Assembly: GCA_963717085.1 (NCBI GenBank)
Contig: CAVQVM010000019.1
Coordinates: 186,001-250,000 of the forward strand
Direction: 5' to 3'
Source of the DNA: DASQUK01 sp963717085
Lineage (GTDB): Bacteria; Actinomycetota; Acidimicrobiia; Acidimicrobiales; VFJN01
DNA: 64,000 nucleotides
The notes under the pieces were generated by a model. That model saw only the letters and a list, made by a program, of their open reading frames with translations. It made no database searches and was not told the DNA's origin. Position 1 is the first letter of the stretch; the number at the start of each line of letters is the position of its first letter. Of the stretch, positions 45,133-53,190 are shown piece after piece. The position numbers and the translations under genes are program-made.

Positions 45133-46542
45133 GTGTCCCGGTTCGGCAGTTGGAGCAGGGCCCGTCGCGCCGTGGGAAGCCTCGCAGCCCTCGCGGTTGC
45201 GACCGCCGTCGCCACCTTCGTGGCGACCCCCACGCCGGCGGACGCGTCGGCCGCCGCCCGACCCCGGAGCGCGACGCCGGGGTTCGTGCTGAGCGACGGC
45301 CGCTATCGGGATTTCGAGGCCCCGAGCCCCCGCGTCGAGCTCTTCCCGAGCGGCATCAATGATGAGGGCTACGTGACGGGTGAGTACATCCGACCCGACC
45401 GCGAGTCAGGGTTCGTCAGGGACGGGCGCGGCAAGATCTCCACCTTCGACGTGCCGGGCGCCAAGGGAACCGAGGCCGTGAAGATCAACGATCGCCGCCA
45501 GATCGTGGGCCGCTACAGCGAGGACACCCCCTTCGTCGACGACAGCACCCGGGTGCGCGGCTACGTCCGTGACCGCGGCAAGACCACGACGATCGACGCG
45601 CCTGGGGCCGTGCACACGCTGCCCACCGCCATCAACGACCGCGGTGATGTCGTCGGCTACTTCGTGGACTCCGGCGGCACCACCCACGGCTTCGTCTGGC
45701 GCGACGGCGGCTTCAGCACCCTCGATGTCCCCGGGGCCAAGGCGCCCACACCGGTCGACATCAACGACCGGGGCGACGTGGTCGGCGTGTACCTCGACGC
45801 CGCCGGGGCGCCGAAGGGGTTCCTGCTGAGCACGGGTCGCTACCGCACCATCACCGCGCCCGGCGCCCCGACCACCATCCCGTTCGGGATCAACGACGAT
45901 GGCCGGATCGTGGGCTACACCGCCGATGACCTCAACCAGACCGGTGCCCGAGGCTTCCTGCTGTCCGAGGGTCCCGATGGCCCCTTCACCCCGATCAGCT
46001 TTCCCGGGGCACCCAAGACCGTCGCGCTCGGCATCAGCGACCGAGGCGACATCGTCGGTCTCCACGAGAACCCCGACCTGACGCCCAGCCCCCCGTCGAC
46101 CGGCAGCGAGGCCGGCGGGACAGACGGTCAGCCGCCGGGCATGCCGTCCGACCTCGAGCTGCGAACGGTGCGGGACATCACGGTCAGCGCCGCGATCGCC
46201 GACCAGATCGATCGACTCCTGGCGGCGGCCGAGGCAGACGGCATCAGCCTCACCGGCCACGGTTACCGGGATCACGGCCGCCAGATCGAACTCCGGCGAG
46301 CCCATTGCGGAACCAGCGACTACGCCATCTACCAGATGCCGGCGAGTCGCTGCTCACCACCGACGGCACGCCCGGGCACGTCCATGCACGAGCGTGGCGA
46401 GGCGATCGACTTCAGCTGCGACGGGATGCTCATCCGCTCCCACTCGAACCCGTGCTACCGATGGCTGGAGGACCACGCCGCCGACTACGGGCTGTACAAC
46501 CTGCCCAGTGAGGCGTGGCACTGGTCGACGAACGGCTCCTGA
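45133..46542 (+). CDS. Secreted HAF-repeat protein with C-terminal VanY-like peptidase domain
   Basis: A 469-residue protein. A signal peptide (basic start, hydrophobic 14-33, ADASA cleavage site) is followed by six or seven HAF-type repeats (about 45-320) of the form GFV/L-DGG-F-T-DVPGA-T-P-GINDRGDVVG, predicted to make a beta-propeller-like array. After a Pro/Ser/Gly linker the last 110 residues carry the D-Ala-D-Ala carboxypeptidase VanY zinc motif SMHERGEAID (Ser417, His419, Asp426) and AWHW (His463). It may trim peptidoglycan while the repeats bind a surface ligand. GTG start behind GGAAGGGAG. The combination is unusual. Confidence 0.85.
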   Translation: MSRFGSWSRARRAVGSLAALAVATAVATFVATPTPADASAAARPRSATPGFVLSDGRYRDFEAPSPRVELFPSGINDEGYVTGEYIRPDRESGFVRDGRGKISTFDVPGAKGTEAVKINDRRQIVGRYSEDTPFVDDSTRVRGYVRDRGKTTTIDAPGAVHTLPTAINDRGDVVGYFVDSGGTTHGFVWRDGGFSTLDVPGAKAPTPVDINDRGDVVGVYLDAAGAPKGFLLSTGRYRTITAPGAPTTIPFGINDDGRIVGYTADDLNQTGARGFLLSEGPDGPFTPISFPGAPKTVALGISDRGDIVGLHENPDLTPSPPSTGSEAGGTDGQPPGMPSDLELRTVRDITVSAAIADQIDRLLAAAEADGISLTGHGYRDHGRQIELRRAHCGTSDYAIYQMPASRCSPPTARPGTSMHERGEAIDFSCDGMLIRSHSNPCYRWLEDHAADYGLYNLPSEAWHWSTNGS

Positions 46543-46641
46543 CGCGCAGGTCGACGCACGGGCCGGCGCGCAACTAATGGCCGGGGGCGCAGCCGGGCCC
46601 ATGGTTACGGTGGCCCGAACCCGGGCATCGAGCCGGTCCCA

Positions 46642-46841
46642 GTGGAGAACATGCTCTCGATGGAGTTGATCGATCCGTTCTCCAACCTCGTCAGGTTCTT
46701 CGAATGGAGCGGGAGGTCCCCCACAGAGGTCCCTCCGGCTCCTGATTGAGAGCGGTCGCCGGCGGGAAGCCCCGACCCGTGACGAAGCAACTGAGCTGGG
46801 GGCAGCTGCGCGACCATCACGCCGATGACCGGGGGCGGTAG
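46642..46841 (+). other. Remnant or split small gene upstream of the nucleotidyltransferase
   Basis: In this 300-base gap two short frames stand out. GTG 46642 or ATG 46651 reads to a stop at 46747 and includes MELIDPFSNLVRFFEWSGRS; a second frame starting GTG 46779 reads TKQLSWGQLRDHHADD to a TAG at 46839-46841 that abuts the GTG of the nucleotidyltransferase (TAGGTG). Together they resemble one conserved ~60-residue protein broken by a frame change near 46747. I do not know its function; a partner of the nucleotidyltransferase is possible. No other feature was seen here. Confidence 0.35.
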
Positions 46842-47480
46842 GTGTCGCACTACCCCCGGGGCATGGAGCCCTCCGACGAGGACATCGAACGTACCCTGGC
46901 CGACGTCGTGTGCGCTGTCGAGGGGAAGGGGATCCCCTACCTGCTGATGGGCGGTGCCGGCACGGTCACGTTCGGCCGGTGCCGCGCCACCGACGACATC
47001 GACATCTTCGTGCGCGTGGACGACGCCGACCGGGTCCTCGACGTGCTCGACGCCGCCGGGTTCGAGACGACCAAGACCGAGCTCACGTGGCTGCACAAGG
47101 CCTTCCGCCACGGCGTGCTGGTCGACGTGATCTACCGCTCGGCCGGCGGTGTCCTCCTCGACGACGAGATGCTGCGGCGGGGGCGGCGGCGGACCTACCG
47201 GGGCACCGAGACGACCATCATGTGCCCCGAGGACCTGGTCGTCATCAAGGCGCTCGCGTCCAGCGAGGAGGCCACACGCCACTGGTACGACGCCCTGTCC
47301 CTGATCGCGAGCTGCGAGCTCGACTGGGACTACGTCCTGGAGCGGGCCCGCTCGGCCGGTCCCCGGCGGCTGCTGAGCCTGCTGCTGTACGCGGAGTCCA
47401 ACGACCTCGCGGTGCCGACCCGGGTCATCGAATTGCTGTTCGACACCGTGCACCGCCCCTGCGCCGTCGCCGGGAGGTGA
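46842..47480 (+). CDS. Nucleotidyltransferase-fold protein
   Basis: A 212-residue protein with the minimal nucleotidyltransferase signature: YLLMGGAGTVTFGRCRATDDIDIFV, giving Gly-Gly, Thr and the DxD metal pair, and a third acid likely in VLVDVIYRS. A following helical region (EDLVVIKALAS, HWYDALSLI) resembles AbiEii/MNT-type toxins and other nucleotidyltransferases that modify tRNA or proteins. A start at ATG 46863 is a possible alternative to GTG 46842; the latter directly follows the stop of an upstream small frame. Convergent with the DNA ligase gene at a two-base gap. Confidence 0.75.
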   Translation: MSHYPRGMEPSDEDIERTLADVVCAVEGKGIPYLLMGGAGTVTFGRCRATDDIDIFVRVDDADRVLDVLDAAGFETTKTELTWLHKAFRHGVLVDVIYRSAGGVLLDDEMLRRGRRRTYRGTETTIMCPEDLVVIKALASSEEATRHWYDALSLIASCELDWDYVLERARSAGPRRLLSLLLYAESNDLAVPTRVIELLFDTVHRPCAVAGR

Positions 47481-47482
47481 CG

Positions 47483-48529
47483 TCACCGCCCTGACGGCGG
47501 TGCCTCCCGGACCACGTCGCGGGCGGGCTTGTCGTCCCGCAGCCCGACGAACCGTGGGTGGCGCAGCCTGCCGTCGGTGGTCCACTCCGTGAACGCGACC
47601 TCGGCGACCAGCTCCGGGCGCACCCAATGGGCCGCGGCCCCGCCGGGGCCTCGAGCGGCGCGCCGGACGTCGTCGTCGCGGAACGGCGGGTCCGGGGTCT
47701 CCAGGCCGTCCAGCCGGCGCCGCAGCTCGCGGAGCGTCGCCTGCGAGAAGCCCGTGCCGACCTTGCCGGCGTAGACGAGCTCGTCGCCCTGGTAATAGCC
47801 GACGACGAGGGCGCCGAGTCCCACGCGGCTGCCCGCCGGCTCGGTGAACCCGCCGACGACGAGCTCCTGCCCGGCGCTGCACTTGAACTTCAGCCAGTCT
47901 CCGGAGCGACGGCCCACGTAGGGCGCGTCGGCCCGCTTGGCGATCACGCCCTCCCAGCCCCGGGCGCAGGCGGTGGCGAAGAGCGCCTCGCCCTCGGCGT
48001 TGCGGTGTGCCGTATAGCGGAGCTCGCGGGACCCGAACGAGAGCGTGTCGCGCAGCAGCGACTTTCGGTCGCGCAGCGGCAAGGCCGTCGTGTCGTGGCC
48101 ATCGAGGTGGAGCAGGTCGAAGACGTAGTAGAAGACGGCTACCGGGCTCCGGCGGGCCCGCTCCGGATCGGAGATGCCGATGCGCTGCTGCAGACGGCCG
48201 AAGCTGGTGCGGCCGCGGTCGAAGGCCACCACCTCGCCATCCACCACGAAGTCGGCGACCGGCAGGCGCGCCAGCGCATCGACGACCTCGGGATACGTGC
48301 CGTCGAGGTGCTGCCGGGTGCGGGACAGGAGGCGCACCCGTCCGCCGTCACGGAAAGCGAGGCAGCGCTCGCCGTCGAGCTTGCGCTCGAACAGCCAGTG
48401 TGGGTCCGAGAAGCGGCGGTCGGTCAGCGTGGCCAGCATCGGATCGACCCACGCGGGGTGGCGGGCGGTGCGCAGGCGGCTGCGGGCGTCGGGCGACAGC
48501 CGGGTGAACGGGTCGCGCCGCAGCGTCAC
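47483..48529 (-). CDS. ATP-dependent DNA ligase
   Basis: A 348-residue ligase of the small ATP-dependent type (LigC/LigD ligase domain). The adenylated Lys is Lys50 in FERKLDGERC (motif I, KxDG), with motif III FVVDGEVVAFD, motif IV EGVIAKRADAPYV and motif V WLKFKCSAG. The C-terminal OB-fold region (VGYYQGDELVYAGKVGTGF) completes the enzyme. Start at GTG 48529 overlaps the upstream homocysteine methyltransferase stop (GTGA). Polymerase and nuclease domains of LigD are absent, and no Ku gene is visible nearby, so a role in end joining or other repair is open. Confidence 0.9.
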   Translation of the reverse strand: MTLRRDPFTRLSPDARSRLRTARHPAWVDPMLATLTDRRFSDPHWLFERKLDGERCLAFRDGGRVRLLSRTRQHLDGTYPEVVDALARLPVADFVVDGEVVAFDRGRTSFGRLQQRIGISDPERARRSPVAVFYYVFDLLHLDGHDTTALPLRDRKSLLRDTLSFGSRELRYTAHRNAEGEALFATACARGWEGVIAKRADAPYVGRRSGDWLKFKCSAGQELVVGGFTEPAGSRVGLGALVVGYYQGDELVYAGKVGTGFSQATLRELRRRLDGLETPDPPFRDDDVRRAARGPGGAAAHWVRPELVAEVAFTEWTTDGRLRHPRFVGLRDDKPARDVVREAPPSGR

Positions 48530-49470
48530 CGCGGCCGGACGCAGGCCGCGATCTGCTCGACGTGGCGGAGGTCGGTTCCGCAGCATCCCCCCAGCACGCC
48601 GATGGCCGGGAGGCTGGCGCGCAGCTGCTCGTACTGCTGGCCGAGCTCGCGGGGATCACCGTCATCGAGCTCCTCGGCCTCGTCGAGCTCGGCATGGCTC
48701 ATGCGGGACGCGTTGGCCCGGATCCCTCGGATGCGCTCGCGCCACTGACCCCCCGACTCCAGGACGTGGTCGAAGTGGGTGGGGTGGGCGCAGTTGACCA
48801 TGTAGTAGGCGGGACCGCCCCCGCTGGCATCGTCGACCACGGCAATGGCGTGCTCCAACGAGCTGCCGTCCGGCAGGACGCCATCGGTCTCGACCGTGAA
48901 CGAGACGGCGGCGGGCATCCCGGCGTCCTGTGCCGCCCGGACGATCCCGAGCGCCTCGTCCGGATAGGTGATCGTGATCCCGGTCACCATGTCGGCCTCT
49001 GTCCCCGCGAAGGTTCCGATCTGGGTCGCGTGGTAGCTCTGGGCCTCGTCGGCGGTCATCAGCGCCGACGGCTGGTAGCCGTCGCCGCGGGGCCCGACGC
49101 AGCCGCTCACGACCATCGGCAGTCCATCGCCGTCGAGCTCTGAGCGGATCTCGACCAGCAGGTCGATCGCCTTCCGGTTGGCGGCCGCCAGTGCCTCGTC
49201 GGTGTAGCCGAGCCGCGCCGCCCAGTCCGGGCTGGCCCGCCATGTGGGCGACTCGAAGATGAACCCGGTGCCCGCGCCGCGGGCGATCGCCGCGTGGTCC
49301 CGGTAGTAGCTGCGCAGCGTCTCGACGCCTGCCTCGTCGTCGAGCAGCACGAACGCCGCGAAGTCGGGCAGCTCGTAGCCGTGATGGAAGATGAGAACGG
49401 TCTCGATCCCCGAATCGGTGAGGAACACGCCGTCGTCGACCTGCGGCAGCCCCGCTCTGTACCTCGCCAT
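48526..49470 (-). CDS. Homocysteine S-methyltransferase family protein
   Basis: A 314-residue TIM-barrel methyltransferase that would transfer a methyl group to homocysteine from S-methylmethionine or a similar donor. It starts with FLTDSGIETVLIFHHGYELP and has the zinc-binding Cys set: Cys227 in VNCAHP and Cys296/Cys297 in LGGCCGTD. The catalytic segments VSGCVGPRGDGY and ITYPDEALGIV are present. Its partner gene downstream is the DNA ligase through a GTGA overlap, an odd pairing. Some family members act on other thiols, so the acceptor is not certain. Confidence 0.88.
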   Translation of the reverse strand: MARYRAGLPQVDDGVFLTDSGIETVLIFHHGYELPDFAAFVLLDDEAGVETLRSYYRDHAAIARGAGTGFIFESPTWRASPDWAARLGYTDEALAAANRKAIDLLVEIRSELDGDGLPMVVSGCVGPRGDGYQPSALMTADEAQSYHATQIGTFAGTEADMVTGITITYPDEALGIVRAAQDAGMPAAVSFTVETDGVLPDGSSLEHAIAVVDDASGGGPAYYMVNCAHPTHFDHVLESGGQWRERIRGIRANASRMSHAELDEAEELDDGDPRELGQQYEQLRASLPAIGVLGGCCGTDLRHVEQIAACVRPR

Positions 49471-49492
49471 GGTCCGCCTCCTGGGCTCGACG

Positions 49493-50314
49493 TTAGTGGA
49501 GCCTTCCCTCGTAGGACGAGGGTGGCTGGCCGATCAACTCCGTGAACGCATGGACGAAGTGCGCCTGGTCGGCGAAGCCGAGCCGGAGGGCCAAGGCGCT
49601 CCAGTCCATGGCGCGACCATGCTCGATCTCCTCGAGCGCCTCGTGGATGCGGCGCCGCTGGATGACCCACTTCGGTCCCACGCCGAGGTACCGCTCGAAG
49701 CGCCGCTGCAGGGTCCGTGAGCTGACACCGAAGTGGCGGGCGACCTGCTCGACCCGCGTCACATCCGTCTGGGCGGCGATGTGATCGACGGCCTCGTCGA
49801 CGAGCTCGGCGCCCGGCGGCCGGGGGCGGCGGCGTCCCCGCAGGACGGCCTCCATGCGCCGGACCGCCTCGTCCACGTCGACGGTGGGATCGGCGGCACC
49901 GACGCCAGCCAGCTCGCCGGCGGCCCCGGCCCCGAGGACCTCGGCGGCGGGAAGCGCCTCGTCGGTGAGTCCCGACGCGGGCGCGGGCGACAGCGCGGCG
50001 AAACCCGAAGGCCGGAAGCGCACCCCCACGGCCCTGCCGCTGCCGACCAGCGCCCGTCGGAAGCAGCGGGTGACCACCCCCGTCACCGTGGCCCGATCGC
50101 CTTCGACCGTGAGGTGGATGCTGGGGTGGGTCACGACCGGTTGCACCACCTCCTCGCCGGCGGGCACCGTCCACTCGACGATCCAGTGGTAATCGACGAT
50201 GTCCTCCAGCGCCGGCGACGGCTCCCGGTACGCGAGGTCGAAGTTCTCGCGTGCCGGTCCCCGCAGCGCCTGCGGCGGGATGTCGCGTCGGTCCCGCGCA
50301 CCGGTCTCGGCCAC
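49493..50314 (-). CDS. AraC family transcriptional regulator
   Basis: A 273-residue regulator. The first 160 residues form an AraC-type sensor region (DIVDYHWIVEWTVPAGEEVV; PVVTHPSIHLTVEG), related to the DUF6597 domain. The C-terminal 100 carry two helix-turn-helix motifs: TRVEQVARHFGVSSRTLQRRFERYLG and DWSALALRLGFADQAHFVHAF. It lies 22 bases upstream of the homocysteine methyltransferase on the same strand and may regulate it. No ligand can be read from sequence. Confidence 0.87.
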   Translation of the reverse strand: MAETGARDRRDIPPQALRGPARENFDLAYREPSPALEDIVDYHWIVEWTVPAGEEVVQPVVTHPSIHLTVEGDRATVTGVVTRCFRRALVGSGRAVGVRFRPSGFAALSPAPASGLTDEALPAAEVLGAGAAGELAGVGAADPTVDVDEAVRRMEAVLRGRRRPRPPGAELVDEAVDHIAAQTDVTRVEQVARHFGVSSRTLQRRFERYLGVGPKWVIQRRRIHEALEEIEHGRAMDWSALALRLGFADQAHFVHAFTELIGQPPSSYEGRLH

Positions 50315-50363
50315 CCGGGCAAGATACCGGCGCCCCCATTAGGACCTGAGCGGTCAGCGGCGT

Positions 50364-50837
50364 CTATCCGGACGACGCACGGCCCATCATGTCCGCCAGG
50401 CGGCGCTGCTGCTCGTCGTAGGGCACGTCCTCGAGGTGCGTGGCGACGATCCAGCGGTGCCCGAAGGGATCCCGCAGCGAGCCCACCCGGTCACCGTGGA
50501 ACTGGTCGGCGACGGGCGTCACCGCGCTGGCACCGGCATCCACCGCCCGGGCGTACACGGCGTCGGCATCGTCGGTGAAGTACGTGATCGACACCTGGAC
50601 GGGCTCGTCCGGCGAGGGCGCCACCAGGTGGTATTCGGGGATCGCCTTGCCCAGCGTGACCAGCGCGTCACCGACAAGCATCTCGGCATGCGCGATCGTC
50701 CCGTCCGGGAGCGCCAGCCGCACCAGCTCCTGCGAGTCGAAGGCCCGCTTGTAGAAGTCGAGCGCGGCGGCGGGATCGTCCACCCCCAGGTGGGGAGTGA
50801 TCGTCGGGTACCTGTGCACCGGGTTGGTGTTGGTCAT
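50364..50837 (-). CDS. VOC family (PhnB/glyoxalase-like) protein
   Basis: A 157-residue vicinal-oxygen-chelate protein with TITPHLGVDDPAAALDFYKRAF at the N terminus, the paired beta-alpha-beta-beta-beta modules, a GTIAHAEMLVGDALVTLG segment, and LRDPFGHRWIVATH at the C terminus. His in AHAEM and the Asp/His of DPFGHRW are candidate metal ligands. PhnB-like proteins in this group are mostly of unknown activity. The start ATG at 50837 is followed by TNTNPVHRYPT, common in this subgroup. It is monocistronic, between the AraC regulator and the Tat amidohydrolase. Confidence 0.83.
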   Translation of the reverse strand: MTNTNPVHRYPTITPHLGVDDPAAALDFYKRAFDSQELVRLALPDGTIAHAEMLVGDALVTLGKAIPEYHLVAPSPDEPVQVSITYFTDDADAVYARAVDAGASAVTPVADQFHGDRVGSLRDPFGHRWIVATHLEDVPYDEQQRRLADMMGRASSG

Positions 50838-50916
50838 GGGTCCCAGGATCCCGGACCGGGGCCCGTCCGGTCTTGTACGAATGCGACAGCCCGGATCGAC
50901 GACCCACAGACGGGCC

Positions 50917-52413
50917 CTACGCCAGTTGGCCGCCCTGGTGTGCCGCGATCATGGCCGCCGCCTCCGCGTAGGTCGTGGGCCCGTACGTCGGGGCCGGCGG
51001 CAGGCTGGCGCGTATGGCCTCGACGTCCTCGGTGCTCAGGTCGCATGCACCGGTGATGGGCTCGACACCGTAGAGCGCGGCCGAGTTGAGCCCGAAGATC
51101 TTGGCCTTGAGCTCCTCGGTGAGGGCTGGGTAGCCGTGACGCTCCTGCAGCTCCTCGCTGATCTGGAAGCTTCGCAGCGCCTGGATCTGGTCCTGCGGGG
51201 TGCCGAACCAGATCGAATCGGTCCCCCACACGACCCGGTCCTCGCCGACGTAGCTCAACAGCTTGCCGAGTGTGTGCGCCGCCGCCGTGGGATCACGCAT
51301 GACGAACCACCAGGTGCCTCCGAGCTCGGCGTACACGTTGGCGTTGGCCTCGACGCCTGCGTCCTGCAACGAGCGGATCAGCCGGTCGGTCCCCTGCGGC
51401 GCCGGATCGTTCGGATCGTAGGGGCCGGTCCCGCCCCCTCCCGGCTCGAATCCCGAGTGGTAGACGACGAAGGACACGTCGGGGTTGCGCGCGGCGGCGG
51501 GACCGATGTCGGTGGGGGAGGCCAGCTCGGGGGTCGAGCCGACGATCGACGAGATGCCCTTGTGGGTGCAGATGATGGGGGGACCGATCTCGCGCACGTG
51601 GTCGATGAAGCGCTGGCCGATCTGCGGCCGGCTCGGGTCGTGGTCGTCGAAGTAGAAGTGCGCGTCGCTGGGGGTCATCGTGTAGATCTTCCAGGCCGCG
51701 ATGTCGTAGCGCTCCCGCAGGTCGCTCATGCCCATGAGAGCCGCCTCGATCGGCCCCCGGTGCGGGTAGGCGCCGCCGTGCATGAGCACACGACCGTCGC
51801 AGCCGATCCGGGTGGCGACGTCGATGGCGTGGACCATGTCGTCGGGGGCCAGCTGGAGGTCGGGCGTCGGGAGCGCCGACAGGATCGACATCGACGTGTC
51901 CGACCGGACGTAGACCTCACGGAAGTAGGCGTCGGCGGTGAAGCACGCCCGGGCGTCACCCCCGGTCTCGCTGTCGGCGCAGCTCGCCTGGGGAAACATG
52001 GCGGTCCAGTCGCCCTCGACGGCCCCGAGGTCGTAGTTCACGTAGTGGGTCTGGACGTCGAAGATGAACTCCTCGCCCCCGAGGTCCTCGAGTGCGGCGC
52101 TCGTGTCGGTCGTGGCGTCCTCGGAGAGGTCGAACGTGCCACCCGGTGACTCGCCCCGGCCGGCCGATTCCTCCTTGGAACAGGCGCCCAGCACGAACAG
52201 CGTGGCGGCGGCGCCCGTGACGCCGGTCAGGAACTCCCGACGGCTGATGCCGAGCCGACGGGCGCGGTCGTCGGCCAGCCGGTGCGTGCGCCGGATGACC
52301 TCGCGCAGGAACGGGCTGTGGGGCACCGGATGGAACTCACCGTTCGACACGGGCCCGAACTTGATGGGCAACCAGCGGTCGTCGTGGCCAGGGCGTCTAC
52401 CGGTTCCCCCCAT
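50917..52413 (-). CDS. Tat-exported lipoprotein, amidohydrolase family
   Basis: A 498-residue metal-dependent hydrolase. The N terminus is unusual: about 50 residues precede a twin-Arg signal (SRREFLTG at 57-64), a hydrophobic stretch and a lipobox LGAC with Cys78, so it is probably exported folded and lipid-anchored. The mature part is an amidohydrolase_2-type TIM barrel beginning EFIFDVQTHYVNY, with HGGAYPHRG, ICTHKGISS, VYHSGFEPG and WGTDSIWFG as metal and substrate segments. ATP-independent decarboxylase or hydrolase activity on an aromatic acid is typical of the fold. It may be co-transcribed with the CAP-domain gene upstream. Confidence 0.87.
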   Translation of the reverse strand: MGGTGRRPGHDDRWLPIKFGPVSNGEFHPVPHSPFLREVIRRTHRLADDRARRLGISRREFLTGVTGAAATLFVLGACSKEESAGRGESPGGTFDLSEDATTDTSAALEDLGGEEFIFDVQTHYVNYDLGAVEGDWTAMFPQASCADSETGGDARACFTADAYFREVYVRSDTSMSILSALPTPDLQLAPDDMVHAIDVATRIGCDGRVLMHGGAYPHRGPIEAALMGMSDLRERYDIAAWKIYTMTPSDAHFYFDDHDPSRPQIGQRFIDHVREIGPPIICTHKGISSIVGSTPELASPTDIGPAAARNPDVSFVVYHSGFEPGGGGTGPYDPNDPAPQGTDRLIRSLQDAGVEANANVYAELGGTWWFVMRDPTAAAHTLGKLLSYVGEDRVVWGTDSIWFGTPQDQIQALRSFQISEELQERHGYPALTEELKAKIFGLNSAALYGVEPITGACDLSTEDVEAIRASLPPAPTYGPTTYAEAAAMIAAHQGGQLA

Positions 52414-52422
52414 CGCGCCAAT

Positions 52423-53169
52423 CTATGACCCAGCGCCGAACATCTGGGTCCAGTACCAGCCGTCCTCGTTGAGGCCCACGCCGATCACCGTGTAGTCGCA
52501 GTTGAGGATGTTGGCGCGGTGGCCCGCAGACGCCATCCACGCCGCCATCACATCCTGCGGGGTGCGCTGGCCGGCGGCGATGTTCTCGCCCAGGGTGCCG
52601 CCGGTGAAGCCCGCAGCCCTGGCCCGGTCCGCGAGGGTGTCCCCGTTCAGGCTGGTGTGGGAGAAGTAGTCGTGCGCGGCCATGTCGTCGCTGTGACGCT
52701 GGGCTGCGGTCGCCAACCGACCGTCGACGGCCAGGGGACCGCAGCGCGAGGCCCGCTCGACGTTGACGAGGTAGACGACCACCTCGGCCGCAGTCGGTGC
52801 CGACGCGACCGTCGGCGACGGTGGCGGCGCGGCCGTGGTCGGGGGTGCCGCGGTCGTCGGTGGCGCGGTCGTTGTGGTCGTGGAGTCGGCGGAGTCGGCC
52901 GCCGACTCGTCGCCCGGGTCGGCCGTGGTCGTCGGGGCGGTCGTCGTGGTCGTCGTCGCCGGCGTGGTGGTCGACGCCCGCGTCAACGGGGCGTCGGCGA
53001 CCGTCGTCGTCGACTCCGTCCGCCCGGCCGCTGTCACGTTGTCGTAATCTTCGTTCGGCACGCCCACCAGCCCCAGCGCCGCCACGGGGGCGAGGCAGGC
53101 AAGCGCCATGACCATGATCAGGCGCAGGAACGAAGGAGATCGTTCGCCCCCCAGCTGGCGACCGGACAC
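52423..53169 (-). CDS. Secreted CAP-domain (SCP/PR-1-like) protein
   Basis: A 248-residue protein starting with GTG. An N-terminal hydrophobic segment (residues 14-36) serves as signal or anchor, a Thr/Ala/Pro/Ser linker (about 48-125) follows, and the C-terminal 120 residues form a CAP domain: VVYLVNVERASRCGPLAVDG, HSDDMAAHDYFSHTSLNGD, GENIAAGQRT, a GHRANILNCDYTVIGVG segment and WYWTQMFG. The CAP His and Glu residues are in place. The YkwD-like subgroup is common in bacteria; the role is uncertain. Thr-rich linkers of the same type occur in the 31144 and 58306 genes. Confidence 0.88.
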   Translation of the reverse strand: MSGRQLGGERSPSFLRLIMVMALACLAPVAALGLVGVPNEDYDNVTAAGRTESTTTVADAPLTRASTTTPATTTTTTAPTTTADPGDESAADSADSTTTTTAPPTTAAPPTTAAPPPSPTVASAPTAAEVVVYLVNVERASRCGPLAVDGRLATAAQRHSDDMAAHDYFSHTSLNGDTLADRARAAGFTGGTLGENIAAGQRTPQDVMAAWMASAGHRANILNCDYTVIGVGLNEDGWYWTQMFGAGS

Positions 53170-53190
53170 GCCCCGACTGTAACCGGTTCG

